DNA of 64,000 nucleotides from Allomyces arbusculus (Eukaryota > Blastocladiomycota > Blastocladiomycetes > Blastocladiales > Blastocladiaceae). A program made the position numbers and the translations under genes. Below are positions 24,079-34,276 of this stretch, piece by piece; the stretch's first letter is position 1; each line of letters begins with the position of its first letter. Location: NCBI GenBank assembly GCA_027604705.1, contig JADHYV010000005.1, positions 434,001 to 498,000 on the forward strand, given 5' to 3'. Below the pieces are notes generated by a model. It had not been told where the DNA came from, did not search any database, and saw only the letters and a list, made by a program, of their open reading frames with translations.

Positions 24079-26235
24079 ATGATGGCCACGACCACGGCCA
24101 ATAGCAGCCCGTCGGCGACGCCCCTGACCGACGCCGGCACTCCACCGGCGCCGACGCTCGACCTGCCGCTGCCGACCATAACGCTCAGCAGTCTCGACCT
24201 CGACGCGCACGACCATGACGACGCCCCTGCGGGCGGGTTCATGACCGCCGAACTCCAGTTCCTGCAGCAGCATCTCGGGTACTCGTCGGCCGAGCTTGCC
24301 ATGCTCTCGGCCGCGAGCGGCGCATCCGAGTCGGACCTGGGCGCTCCCGCTCCCGCTCCCGCGGCGCATGCGGACATGGTCCCTCCCGTTGTTGACAAGG
24401 TTCCGGCGGATAAGGAGGCAGCCGATCACGTCGACGGGGCGCCCGTGATGCCGCCGGTGCCCAGCGACGAGCCGGTCCTGCCAGGCGCCACGGACTTGTC
24501 ACGGTCCTTGTCGACCATGTCGCTCGCGCGCAAGACGGACGATGCGTTGGCGATGATCCAGGTGCTCGACGCTGGCGCGATTCTCGGTGCTGATGCGCGC
24601 CCGCCCGAAATCCCGAAAACGAAGATCAAGAAGACCTCGCGCCGTACGCTCGTCGCGGCGATGCTCGGTGCAGCGGCCGACAAGGCCACGGGCAAGTCCA
24701 AGGACAAGAAATCGAAAAAGGACAAGGACAAGGACGGCAAGGAGGCTAAGGAGAGCAGCAGCAGCAGCAGCAGCAAAAAGGACAAGAAGGAGAAAAAGGA
24801 GAAGAAGGAGAAGCGCGACAAGGACCGGCGCCGCAGCTCGTCGCGCCCGCGCGACCGCGAGTCCTCCACGGCCACGACCGATTCCGGGTTCCTGCCGCCC
24901 GCTCTGCCGTCGGACTTGCCGTCTCTGCACGTCGAGCACCTCGACTCGAGCGAACTCGCCAAACTCGCACATGACACGTTCGACTTGTCCGACAACGAGG
25001 CCGCTGACGCGTTTGGCGCGACCCTCGATGTCGCCGCCGATATCGCGCACGTGCCGATCCCGCTCGCCGTCCCGCCGCGCGCCGTGACCGCCCTGCAGCT
25101 CTCGGACCCGTACATCAACACGTACACGAAAGCCTCACGCGCCGCGCGTGCGTCGGGCGCCGACTTGACCGTGCACGTCGACCACGAGGACGGGGTCGTG
25201 GTTGTGACGTGCCCGATCGCGCGCCCGCGCGCACGGATGGCCGCGTTCCTCGCCATGGCACTCGACGCGTTGAAGGCCCAGCAAATGCAAATGGACGCCG
25301 AGGACGACGTGCCGCTGCGCCGCCCCTCGGTTGTGCCCACACCGAGGCCCCAGTCATTGCTCGTGATTCCACCTACCGCGCGCCCGCGGTCTGTGGCCGC
25401 ACCTGCCGCGGCGACTCCCCGCGCGCGGCCGTTGTCGATGATGCCGCCCAACGCGGCGGCGAATGCGCACCGCGCGTCCGTGTTCCTCCGGCAGAGTAGC
25501 GGGTCGTTGGATACGGTGGGATCCGGTAGCACGCCGACGGTCGAGGATGACGACCACGTCCCGCTCGCGGCGGTCGCGGGCAAATCCTCGCTTGACGGTG
25601 GCGTTGCAAACGACTGCGACGACCACCTCCCGCTGCATAGGATCGCCGGCGCCCTCCCGAGCCCGGCAACCTCGCGCCGTGCACGCATGTCGATGATGCT
25701 CCCGAACGGTGCCGGGATGGCCATTCCCGCGGGCCCAGCATCGCCCATGCTCGGCGTCCCATCCCAACCAGCGCACCGCCGCCCACGGTCCATGGTCGTT
25801 GCCGACCCGCCCCTCGCGCGTCCCGGTTCGATGCTGATCGCCTCGCCGGACATGCCGCTCACGCGCCCCGCACGTGGTACCCCGCGACCCGTGAGCATGT
25901 TCATTGCCCCCTCGACGACGGCACCGCCGCCGTACGCGGGCGCGTCGCCGCTCGAGCAGTACCTGCACCAGCAGGCGCAACTGCCCATGACATCTCCGCG
26001 CATGCCAACGGGGGCTGGGCGGTCGGATAGCGCCAAGGGGTCGTCGGTCGATGGGTTCCCCGTGGGATCGGGCGAGGATAGTGATGATGAAGTGGTCGGG
26101 ATCTCGCAGATGCGCAGGATGAGCGCGCCCCGTGTGGCCAACGCGCATCGTTCGGGGATGCGGCCGAGTTCCATGTATGTGCCGGGGATGGTCGCGGCGA
26201 CGGGGGTTGGTGGCGTTGTGCCGCGCCGCTGGTGA
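24079..26235 (+). CDS. Hypothetical protein, long disordered with lysine-rich segment
   Basis: This is one open frame of 718 codons from ATG at 24079. I do not recognise it. Residues 1-160 are acidic/Pro/Ala-rich with a short helical patch (MTAELQFLQQHLGYSSAELAML). Residues about 200-265 are a strongly charged Lys/Asp/Ser block of KKDKK and KEKKEKK repeats ending in an Arg/Ser stretch (DRRRSSSRPRDRESS), which looks nuclear. A small ordered part follows near 290-410 (ELAKLAHDTFDLSDNEAADA; RMAAFLAMALDALKAQQMQ). The rest is Pro/Ser/Arg-rich with repeated RPxSM-type motifs (RPLSMMPP, RPRSMVV, RPGSMLI, RPVSMFI), which may be phosphorylation or 14-3-3 sites. Codon bias matches neighbours. Confidence 0.6.
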   Translation: MMATTTANSSPSATPLTDAGTPPAPTLDLPLPTITLSSLDLDAHDHDDAPAGGFMTAELQFLQQHLGYSSAELAMLSAASGASESDLGAPAPAPAAHADMVPPVVDKVPADKEAADHVDGAPVMPPVPSDEPVLPGATDLSRSLSTMSLARKTDDALAMIQVLDAGAILGADARPPEIPKTKIKKTSRRTLVAAMLGAAADKATGKSKDKKSKKDKDKDGKEAKESSSSSSSKKDKKEKKEKKEKRDKDRRRSSSRPRDRESSTATTDSGFLPPALPSDLPSLHVEHLDSSELAKLAHDTFDLSDNEAADAFGATLDVAADIAHVPIPLAVPPRAVTALQLSDPYINTYTKASRAARASGADLTVHVDHEDGVVVVTCPIARPRARMAAFLAMALDALKAQQMQMDAEDDVPLRRPSVVPTPRPQSLLVIPPTARPRSVAAPAAATPRARPLSMMPPNAAANAHRASVFLRQSSGSLDTVGSGSTPTVEDDDHVPLAAVAGKSSLDGGVANDCDDHLPLHRIAGALPSPATSRRARMSMMLPNGAGMAIPAGPASPMLGVPSQPAHRRPRSMVVADPPLARPGSMLIASPDMPLTRPARGTPRPVSMFIAPSTTAPPPYAGASPLEQYLHQQAQLPMTSPRMPTGAGRSDSAKGSSVDGFPVGSGEDSDDEVVGISQMRRMSAPRVANAHRSGMRPSSMYVPGMVAATGVGGVVPRRW

Positions 26236-26510
26236 GATGGGGTAGTAGTTGGAATGGGGACGTAAGGCGGAATGGGAAGTCGCTTGTGGACGAGCGGCTG
26301 GTCGGCAATCTGCACGTTGCGCGCTGCTGGAGGCGCGACGGCGCGCGGGTCTTGCGATTTTGTGTGCCGGCGGGCAGACCGCCTTTTTGCTGGATCGATG
26401 GATGAGGACATTTTGCTACCCATGCACAAGTACAATAATTCGCATTGTTTGCTCATCAATGATGTCCATTTGTTTCTTGCCGTCAGCGCTCCTCCGTCCA
26501 CTAAACCCAC
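26236..26510. other. Intergenic between convergent genes
   Basis: This 275 bp with reduced GC separates two convergent stops. I see nothing else in it. Confidence 0.5.
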
Positions 26511-29500
26511 TCAAGATCCCGCCGTCCGCCGCCCCTGGTGCGGCGCCGACGCCATCAGCGGGAACGGGTCCGCCGCCTCGTGCCGGTCCGCAAACACGCC
26601 CGGGCTCGGCGCCGTTGTCGGTCCCCCATTCCCGCCCTTGGGCGGGACCAACCGGTCCTTATTATTCCCCGCACGCGCGCGGACTGCCGTCGCCGTCACC
26701 GCCGCGGCCGCTGCCACCATGACTGACGCCCGCCGCGCACCCGCGCCGCCACCACGCCGTGCGGGCGCCGTCGCTGGCGGATCCGCCATGGGTCCCGCTG
26801 ACATTGGGGACGATGCACCCGGAGGTGCGGACGCTGCCGGGTCAGCCTCGGCGCGGCGCAAGTCGCGGTCGAGCCGGAGAGCGCGAACGGCCGCGGCGTC
26901 GAGTAATACGTCGGCGTGCGTGATCAGGTACGCGATCAGCGCGGCCGCGCGCGCGACCAGGTCCGACGGGATCGTCGTGACGACGCGCGTGTGTAACGTG
27001 GAGCCGCCACGGGTCGACGGGGCCTTGGGGGTGGGAGTGCGGTCGGCGGATGGAGGTGCGCGCGAGGGGCGGCCGGAAGTTGTGCCAATGGTGGTGGGTG
27101 AGAAGGGCGGGAGGTCGGTGCCGGCCGTGTGCGGGCGGGCGGCGGGTGAGGGTCCCGAGGCACTCCCGTGCCGCACAAGCACGCGTTGTGCAATCGATGG
27201 CGTGCGGGCGCGGCCGACGGATGTGACCGTCACGGCAGATCGAGCCGCGGGCGGGGGCCCGGGGTGCCGGACGGCCACGTGCGCGGCCGCGCGCCGGTCG
27301 TCGAGGACCGGGTACGCTGAGACGGGCCGTGTCGTGTCGGGCGACGCTGGACTCCACGTCCCACCATCATCGCTGACGGTCGGAAGCGCGGCCACCGATG
27401 CGGCAGGCGACAACGTGCACGGTGTCCCTGCGGGCGGGGACGGAAGGACCGTGTTGTTGGCGGCAATCGCGAGTGCGAGCGTGCTTGCGGACGCGTCGGG
27501 CGTATGGTCCATGGCCCATCCAGGACCCAGCAGCGGCGCCGCCGCCGGCTCAGCGTACCCCGTCCCCGGCCGCCGGGACGTCAAGTCCACCAGACTGCGG
27601 TCGGCGCGATTCGGTGGCCCGAGCCCCGTGATCAACGCGTGGAGAAACGGTGCCGCATCGGCCGTCGACTGCGCGCGGAGCCGCGGGTCGCGCTGCAAGT
27701 GCCGGTGCCAGAACGCGGCGGACCCGGGGGTCAATCCGGGCGTCGACGCCATTGAGTGTGCGTGTTCATCCATTGAACCAGCAGTGGTGGGGCGCAACGA
27801 TGCTGGCATGTGCTTGGTCGTGATGCTCATGGGCAATTGCGTGACTTTGAGCGCCGTCGGGACCAGGTCTGTCCACCCTGGCTGTACGAGCAGCGGCAGG
27901 AACAGGACGGGTAAGCGCGCGAGCATGGCGACGGCCGCCGCGTACGTGTCGTCGGCGTGCATTTCGGGCGCGTCGTGGATCATTTCGGCCACATGGGCGA
28001 ATCGCGATAGGTGCCCCAAGACGGCCTTGAACTGGCCGACGGCGAGCGTCGAGCACCGCTTAAAGTGGCGGCGCAAGATCATGCGCAACCGGCGCCGGAA
28101 TAGGCGGTGTTGCGTGACTGACACGTCCTCTTCGCCCGCCGCGCCGTGATGCTCGCCGCCGCCGTGATGGCGTGGGCGCATATCGCCTTCGAGACACGCG
28201 CTAAATTCGGCGCCGAGTTCGAGCAACTGCGCCATGATCTTGCCCGGAATCAGCGGCCGCTGAACGAGGTGCAAGTACTTGTAGAGCGTCCACGCCTGGT
28301 GCCGAATCGCGTCGGCCGGATTCGCCTGCACCTCCTCAAGCTGCGCCGCATACTGGACACTTCGGACGCCTGTGAGCCGCTCGCGCTGCACCATGAGCAA
28401 TAATAGAAAATCGGACATGAACTGGAACAGCGTCTCGTCGTCGTCGGTCGATGTCCCAACGCGCGTTTTCAGGATCGGGTCGGCGACACCAGCATCGACC
28501 GCGTCGTACGCCGGGTCGAGGGCGTCGATCCCTTGCTCGAGTTTCGTGTGCAAATCGAGCAATCCAGAAACAAGGGCCTCGCGCTCGCCGTCGAGCATGT
28601 CGAGCACGCGCGGGTCGACGAGCCGGATCGGGTGCGCCAAAAGGCCGTGGATCGGGAGGCGTGGAACACCGCTCGACTTAGGCGACGCGAGGTCCGACCC
28701 GGCCATGCTGCTGGCCAGACTGAGTCGCGACGGGAGCAGTGGGAACAAGTCGTCGGGCACGTCGTCGACGTCTTCTTCCTCGTCGGGAGGTGGCGGTGCC
28801 GGCTCGGCATAGGGTGGCGACGGTTCCGCCGGCTCGCCGCCGTCATCATCATCTTCGTCCTCTTCCTCGTCGTCGCTCTCGTCAGCCGCCGTCGCGGTGA
28901 TCTTGGGTTTGCTCATGATCGACTGCCGGCGGGCGGGCTGGTAGCTCGGCTCCACGGGTGCTGCAGGAAGCGTAGGCACCGCGCTCGGTTTTGGCTTGCT
29001 CGTCCGGCGCGGTGCCGCAATGTTGGGCAGTGTCAGTTCGATTTTGATCTCCGGCTCCGGCACCACCTTGGTCTCGACGTGCGCGGGGGCCTCGTGTACA
29101 GGCGCCGCGTCAACGTGCTCGACAGGCGGCAACTGCGGCTCCCACCGCCGCCGCCGGTGCAGGTACTGGAAGTGAACGGGCGTGCCGAGCACCATGGCCT
29201 TGGTGACCGGGTCACGCAGCGGGGCCGTTTCCACAGCGGGCGCTGTCGCGACCAGCCGCGCGCCCACGGTCCGGCGACCGGGTGGTGGTGGAACGACCAG
29301 GTGCGAGTAGCAAATGGCGGGCCGTGCGTGCGAGAGCGCCGCGTAAGAGTTGAAGAGCAAGACCGGCGTCGCCGGCGGGCCACGAGATCGTGTCGAAGCG
29401 GCCGAATCGAGCCCGCTCCGACCCGACATCGTTGACCCGAACCCCGACGACGTGGACGACGGGCGCAACGAGCCCGTACTTCTCAGCAGGTCCGAGCAAT

Positions 29501-29735
29501 GGCTTCGTGGCGTTGACGACTTGGGCGGGCGCGGCATGGCCGAAGCGATACGGCCGCCGCGAACAACGCGTATCTTAAGCGGGCGGAACACGGCATCGTG
29601 GTGGTGGTGCGCGCCGTGCGCGCGGAAATGGTCGCTGAGACGGTCGGCCGAGGACGCGCCGCCCGTGCACGCGGCGTCGAGGCAGTCGAGGACGGCACAG
29701 GCCGTTGCCGTGACCGAAATGCTGCTGCTGGTCAT
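26511..29735 (-). CDS. Hypothetical large protein with helical central domain
   Basis: One open frame of 1074 codons. I do not recognise it. Residues 280-335 are acidic (DESDDEEEDEDDDDGGE). Residues about 345-630 look like a folded all-helical domain: LPIHGLLAHPIRLVDPRVLD, FMSDFLLLLMVQRERLTG, AWTLYKYLHLVQRPLIPGKI, KRCSTLAVGQFKAVLGHLSR, VAMLARLPVLFLPLLVQPG. By eye the second half recalls a RhoGAP-type helical bundle, but I see no arginine finger and do not assign it. The C-terminal 400 residues are Pro/Ala/Thr-rich and disordered, with a late helix (VARAAALIAYLITHADVLLDAAAVRAL). The true start is uncertain: a second frame at 29499-29212 also reads protein-like, so an intron or a downstream start near residue 67 is possible. 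Confidence 0.55.
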   Translation of the reverse strand: MTSSSISVTATACAVLDCLDAACTGGASSADRLSDHFRAHGAHHHHDAVFRPLKIRVVRGGRIASAMPRPPKSSTPRSHCSDLLRSTGSLRPSSTSSGFGSTMSGRSGLDSAASTRSRGPPATPVLLFNSYAALSHARPAICYSHLVVPPPPGRRTVGARLVATAPAVETAPLRDPVTKAMVLGTPVHFQYLHRRRRWEPQLPPVEHVDAAPVHEAPAHVETKVVPEPEIKIELTLPNIAAPRRTSKPKPSAVPTLPAAPVEPSYQPARRQSIMSKPKITATAADESDDEEEDEDDDDGGEPAEPSPPYAEPAPPPPDEEEDVDDVPDDLFPLLPSRLSLASSMAGSDLASPKSSGVPRLPIHGLLAHPIRLVDPRVLDMLDGEREALVSGLLDLHTKLEQGIDALDPAYDAVDAGVADPILKTRVGTSTDDDETLFQFMSDFLLLLMVQRERLTGVRSVQYAAQLEEVQANPADAIRHQAWTLYKYLHLVQRPLIPGKIMAQLLELGAEFSACLEGDMRPRHHGGGEHHGAAGEEDVSVTQHRLFRRRLRMILRRHFKRCSTLAVGQFKAVLGHLSRFAHVAEMIHDAPEMHADDTYAAAVAMLARLPVLFLPLLVQPGWTDLVPTALKVTQLPMSITTKHMPASLRPTTAGSMDEHAHSMASTPGLTPGSAAFWHRHLQRDPRLRAQSTADAAPFLHALITGLGPPNRADRSLVDLTSRRPGTGYAEPAAAPLLGPGWAMDHTPDASASTLALAIAANNTVLPSPPAGTPCTLSPAASVAALPTVSDDGGTWSPASPDTTRPVSAYPVLDDRRAAAHVAVRHPGPPPAARSAVTVTSVGRARTPSIAQRVLVRHGSASGPSPAARPHTAGTDLPPFSPTTIGTTSGRPSRAPPSADRTPTPKAPSTRGGSTLHTRVVTTIPSDLVARAAALIAYLITHADVLLDAAAVRALRLDRDLRRAEADPAASAPPGASSPMSAGPMADPPATAPARRGGGAGARRASVMVAAAAAVTATAVRARAGNNKDRLVPPKGGNGGPTTAPSPGVFADRHEAADPFPLMASAPHQGRRTAGS

Positions 29736-30495
29736 GGCTCCATGGAGATGATCGCAGGCACGTGCAGTATGTCGACAGGGTCCTTCGAGTCGCGGATGGG
29801 TGGCGATTTCCTGCTGCTATTGCTGTTATTGCAACTCGGGACTTGCGCAAATTGGGGCTGCCGGCAACAAGTCGCGAGGGGTCTAGATCGATGCCGACCG
29901 ACTGGCAGTAACAATGGTCAAGATAGCACGGCATCCATTGCGGGTAGTCTGGCGAGGCGAAACGAGGACGACATGGCACTGGACAGGTGCGCAATTTGCA
30001 GGTTGTCGATTGCTCAGCTTCTGCAGTAATTAACGGTGATGTATTAATCCACCTGACCGCGACGAAGCGTCTGAGCTTTGCTGGCAGAGAACAGTTCAGT
30101 GGCAAATCACGATTTTGCGATCCGCCAAAATCAGTTCCAACGACTCGGTGCACCCGCGTCGTCGACCCCCTCACCCTATTGGAGCACCTTCCCCGACTTG
30201 CTGCAGTTGGCCTCAGAGGCCCTGTTCGTCATTTGCGGCCGTTCTGTGGACTCTCGTCGCGCATTGCGCGGTGTCGTTCGAGCCGCACCAGAGTCGAGTC
30301 CAAGTCCAGCTGCAACGCGATCAGCCGCAAAATAGCCAACTCAGACTCGACGTGATCACAATTGACGAGTCGGGACCCGTTTTGTTGCGAGCAAACACGC
30401 CCAGTTTGCGACCGCTTGCCCTCACCCACTCGCGAACAGACCGGTTTACTCGTTTGTCGAAGGGCGAGTGTTTGAATGTGCGCGCTGTTTCCCGC
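29736..30495. other. Intergenic between divergent genes
   Basis: This 760 bp of lower GC separates the divergent starts of the large unknown protein and the ankyrin gene. A further 5' exon of the ankyrin gene could lie here; I could not identify one. Confidence 0.45.
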
Positions 30496-33461
30496 ATGGA
30501 AATGACTTACGACGAAACTAATCGATTTTCCGACGCAGAACGAGGGCAACGGGCCGTCGGACTGGACCTGCACGGAGCTCACGGCAAGTGCGATTGATCG
30601 TGTTCATTCGACATAGGTGGATGAAGCCATGAGTGCGCCTAGCTCTTTCTCTTAGGCGCTCGGTGCTGCTCGTCCAGGAGGCTGATCCTCCCCTCTCGCC
30701 CATAGGCCCATCATCTCCGCCGGCTCAGGTCGGCGATACCGACCCCACTTCCCCGGGCGGCACCAACTCGGGCACGTCGCCACCGAACAAGGCCGTCAAT
30801 TTCGCCAAGCTGGCCATGCAGCGCGCGTACTCGCCGGCGCCGGCGGCTTTGACGGGCATGCCCAGCACCAACTCGGCGGCAACACTCCCGTCCATCGCGT
30901 CGAGCGCGCCGTCGTCGACGCACTCGATCGAGTCGGCGCCCGAAGTCGGGGTCGACAAGCAGTCGTCCGATTCGACGCTCAAGATGACGCACTCGGTCGT
31001 CATGAACGCGCCCGGATCGCTTCCGGCCCCTATTTTACCGGCGACGGTCCGCGCGCATTTGTCGCTCGCCGAGTTTATGCGGCATGACCGCCACCCTCGC
31101 CGGCAGCGCAAGAATTTTGTGATGCTGCAGCGCATCCAGGAAAAGTTTGTGCCTGCAGCCAAGTTGGCGCCCGTCAAGCAAGCACGCAAGGGTACGTGCT
31201 CGTTTTGTGGCTGGATGGTCACACCACGGGGAGTTTGATCGTTGCCTGTCGGCTTGGTGGACAGAAAAGAAGAACGACTCCAACACCAGCCCCGGCAACG
31301 GCGCCATGAACAAGATCTCGAGCTTGCTCGGCAAGAAGAAGACCAAGTCGCGAACGACCTCAGGTACCTGTACCATTGCAAGTATTTGACGGTCCTCAAA
31401 TCAATGTTTTGACTGATCTTTGTTTCGCTTCCACAGGCCTCTTGCACATGATTCGCGTCTCGATCACGGAGGAGCGCCAAGACTCGGCGCTCAACTACCT
31501 CGACCAGCTGACGGCGAGCGTCATCAAGAAGAAGCGCATCGACGAAGTCAACCACCTGTTTTTGCTCGCCATGTCGAAACGCATGGAGCGGCTGTGCATG
31601 AAGCTGTACGAAAAGGGGTACCCGGCCGACGTGAACGCGCCCATTTTCGCGCCCAACGTGGCCAAGGGCGAGGTGCCCAAAGTCACGTTCCCGTCCTTCT
31701 TTTTGCTGACGATCGGGTTTGGGCTGCCGAACTTGGCCTTGGCCATGATCAAGGTTCGTTGTGTTTTTCCGGGCTCGGGTCGCGGCATAGATTCCCGCTC
31801 ACCAAATTTGCTCGTATCACGTATATAGAAAGCCAACTTGGCCCAGTCGTGGTACGGCCTCACGCCGCTCCTTCTCGCCGCGTCGATTCCCGGGTCTGGT
31901 GGTCCGCCACTCGTCGCGCAGCTCCTGCACCACGGCGCCAACCCGGCCGTTGGGATCCCGCTCGAGCAGTACCTGATGCACAAGAAGCTGCGCGTCACTG
32001 TCCCGCCACGCCGCGCCAACGCAGCCGGCAGCGACCAGCCGCCCGTGACTCCCATTTCCATGACGACGCCGTTTCTGCCTCCGCTCTCGGTCGGCAGCGG
32101 TCTCTCCAGCATTTTGCGCGTGCCCGGGACCGGGAGCAACGCGCCGTCGCACTCGCCGTCGGTCGTGAGCGGTCTCACGCACCTCACGCGCAACTCGTCG
32201 TTTACTGAGGCTGGGCATCTGCTCGCGACCGTGACGCCCACGTCAGCGGCGCCGATCCCGCAACTGTCCCTGTTCCCGATGGCCACGACGGCTGCACAGG
32301 ACCGGTTTGCGGCGTGGGCAAAGGACCGCGTCGTGTATCCGTTGGACGTCGCGGCTGCGTCGGAGCAGGCCGAGACGGTGCAGCTGCTCGTGCGCAAAAT
32401 GGACCAGAAGCGGATCAAGGACGTGGCGTGCTGCTTTGTCATGCAGCAGAGCGTCGGGATATCGCTGCACTTGTGGAAGAACGGTGCTAACGCGATGCAG
32501 CGCGATTGGGGGTGCGTGTCGCCTTGCGATCTACGCGAAGCAAGCCCACGGCTGACATGATCTTGATTCGTTGACGACTATAGAAACATGACGGGGCTCC
32601 ACATTGCGACGCGCATGGGTCTACTTGACTTGGTCTATGTCTACTTGGAGATGAAGGTCGACGTCAACACCCCGGGCGAGAACGACTGGTACCTATTGCT
32701 CTACGAGTCCTAATGAATGCGCATCGATGGCCACTGATTTTTTTCTCCAAAGGACTCCGTTGCACGAAGCCGTCGCGAACCACCACCGCGACGTGGCACG
32801 TTTCCTCATCCGGCGCGGCGCCCGTCTCGATGCGACCACATCGACGGGCGAGACGGTCACCGACCTCGCCCGACGCGTCGGCCTCTCCGAAACCGAACTC
32901 GCCGAGTACCTCTCGTCGACAGACGCGACCGACGACGAACAGCAGCGCGAATCGGCGATCGCCGACCGGATCCATGCGACTCTCCTCGCGTCCCCGATCG
33001 CATCGGCCGCATCCAGCACCGACGCACTCCCGTCAGTGCGGCCCATGACCATCCCACGTGCATCTGGGCTGCGGCACCAGACGAGCGGGATCAGTCTTCC
33101 AGACGGTGGTGAGACGCCTCCCGCAGCAGGTGGGGGTGCTGTAGGCGCCACGACCGGCGGGAACCGCAAGCGCGCCGAGTCGTCACCAGTGCCGGCACAA
33201 CGGCCCGCGCAGGGCCGGCCGTCAACGCTCGGGAAGCTTGCGATGCTGCGCACGTCGTTGTTCAATAATAGCGCAGAACGCGCCGTCGGGCCCGCCGTGG
33301 TCACGGAGCCGCCGAGCCCGACGTATCCAGCCACGACAAATGCGCCGCGCGGGCGGTTGGACTCGGCGCCGCTGGTCAAGAGTGAGGTGGGGAACGGGCT
33401 GACGCCGCCGGCTGCGACGGATGCGTTTGGTCGGGCGCGGTCGGCATCAGCGAGGAATTAG
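30496..33461 (+). CDS. Ankyrin-repeat protein, seven exons
   Basis: Exons: 30496-30587, 30656-31191, 31265-31363, 31437-31753, 31829-32511, 32584-32688, 32753-33461; total 846 residues, all phases consistent. Introns are 68-75 bp. The N-terminus is Ser/Pro-rich. A helical region follows (MIRVSITEERQDSALNYLDQ; KKKRIDEVNHLFLLAMSKRM). Ankyrin units are recognisable at FFLLTIGFGLPNLALAMIKK, YGLTPLLLAASIPG, PPLVAQLLHHGANPAVG, YPLDVAAASEQAETVQLLVR, TGLHIATRMGLLDLVYVYLE and, across the last junction, TPLHEAVANHHRDVARFLIR. An insert of about 110 residues splits two of the repeats. The C-terminal tail is disordered. The first exon is the least certain: it is supported only by a matching splice phase. 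The partner and function are unknown. Confidence 0.75.
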
Positions 33462-34276
33462 GTGGTCGAGTGGAGACTGGGGGATGAGTGGGGGTGGACT
33501 GGCCGCGGAGCGCGCTACGGGTACGAGGGGGGTACGACTAGAATGGTGCAGAAGTGGGGGCATCTTTTACCAAACGAATGAACAGATCTTGCGCGGCGTT
33601 TTCATCGAAAGCTGTTGCCCGATCAATGTGACCAGTCGCGACCAGGATCGCGCGGACGCAATCGTGCTTGCAGACTGAACAACGTGTGGGGAATGAAAAC
33701 ACCCAAGGTCGCGGGTGATGCCGACTCCCAAGCATGTTGTTGAGCTCGACCAAAGCGCACAAACCAAGCCGAAAACGTGCCATTTCTCCTGGTGTGCGAG
33801 CGGGTATGTACGCTTCAGACGCGTCTTTTTGCGTTTTCAATGGGGAGGACAAGGGCGGAACTGTGGGAGACGACAATGTTCCTGGTGGTTGCCCATTGTT
33901 CTGGCCTTCATAGTTTCCAGCATGAGATAATTGACTAACTACGACTTCTTAAGCGCGCGCTTTGACCACAACGACTTCCTTCACTTCACGGCGTTAATGG
34001 GGAAGCGCTTCAGCTACGACCGAACCCACGGAAGGCTTTCATCGGCCTTGACGCTCCTCCTTCGACTTTGGTGCTCCTCTCCTTCAACGTCCCGTTTAGA
34101 CGGAACAGTGATCCTCCTCGCCGACTCACGTCACCTTGCGAAAGATTGGCTCAATACTCCAAGCGGTCCGTACCCGTCGCGCTAACCGGGCAACAATTGC
34201 CTGATCTGCTGTTGCTGACGACCCATTCGCAAAAGAATAGCAACACGTCAAGGATCCTCGACTGTGCGCGAGCGCG
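33462..34276. other. Intergenic ankyrin gene - kinase gene
   Basis: This 815 bp lies between two plus-strand genes; GC drops in the second half. I found no gene. It contains the kinase promoter. Confidence 0.5.
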
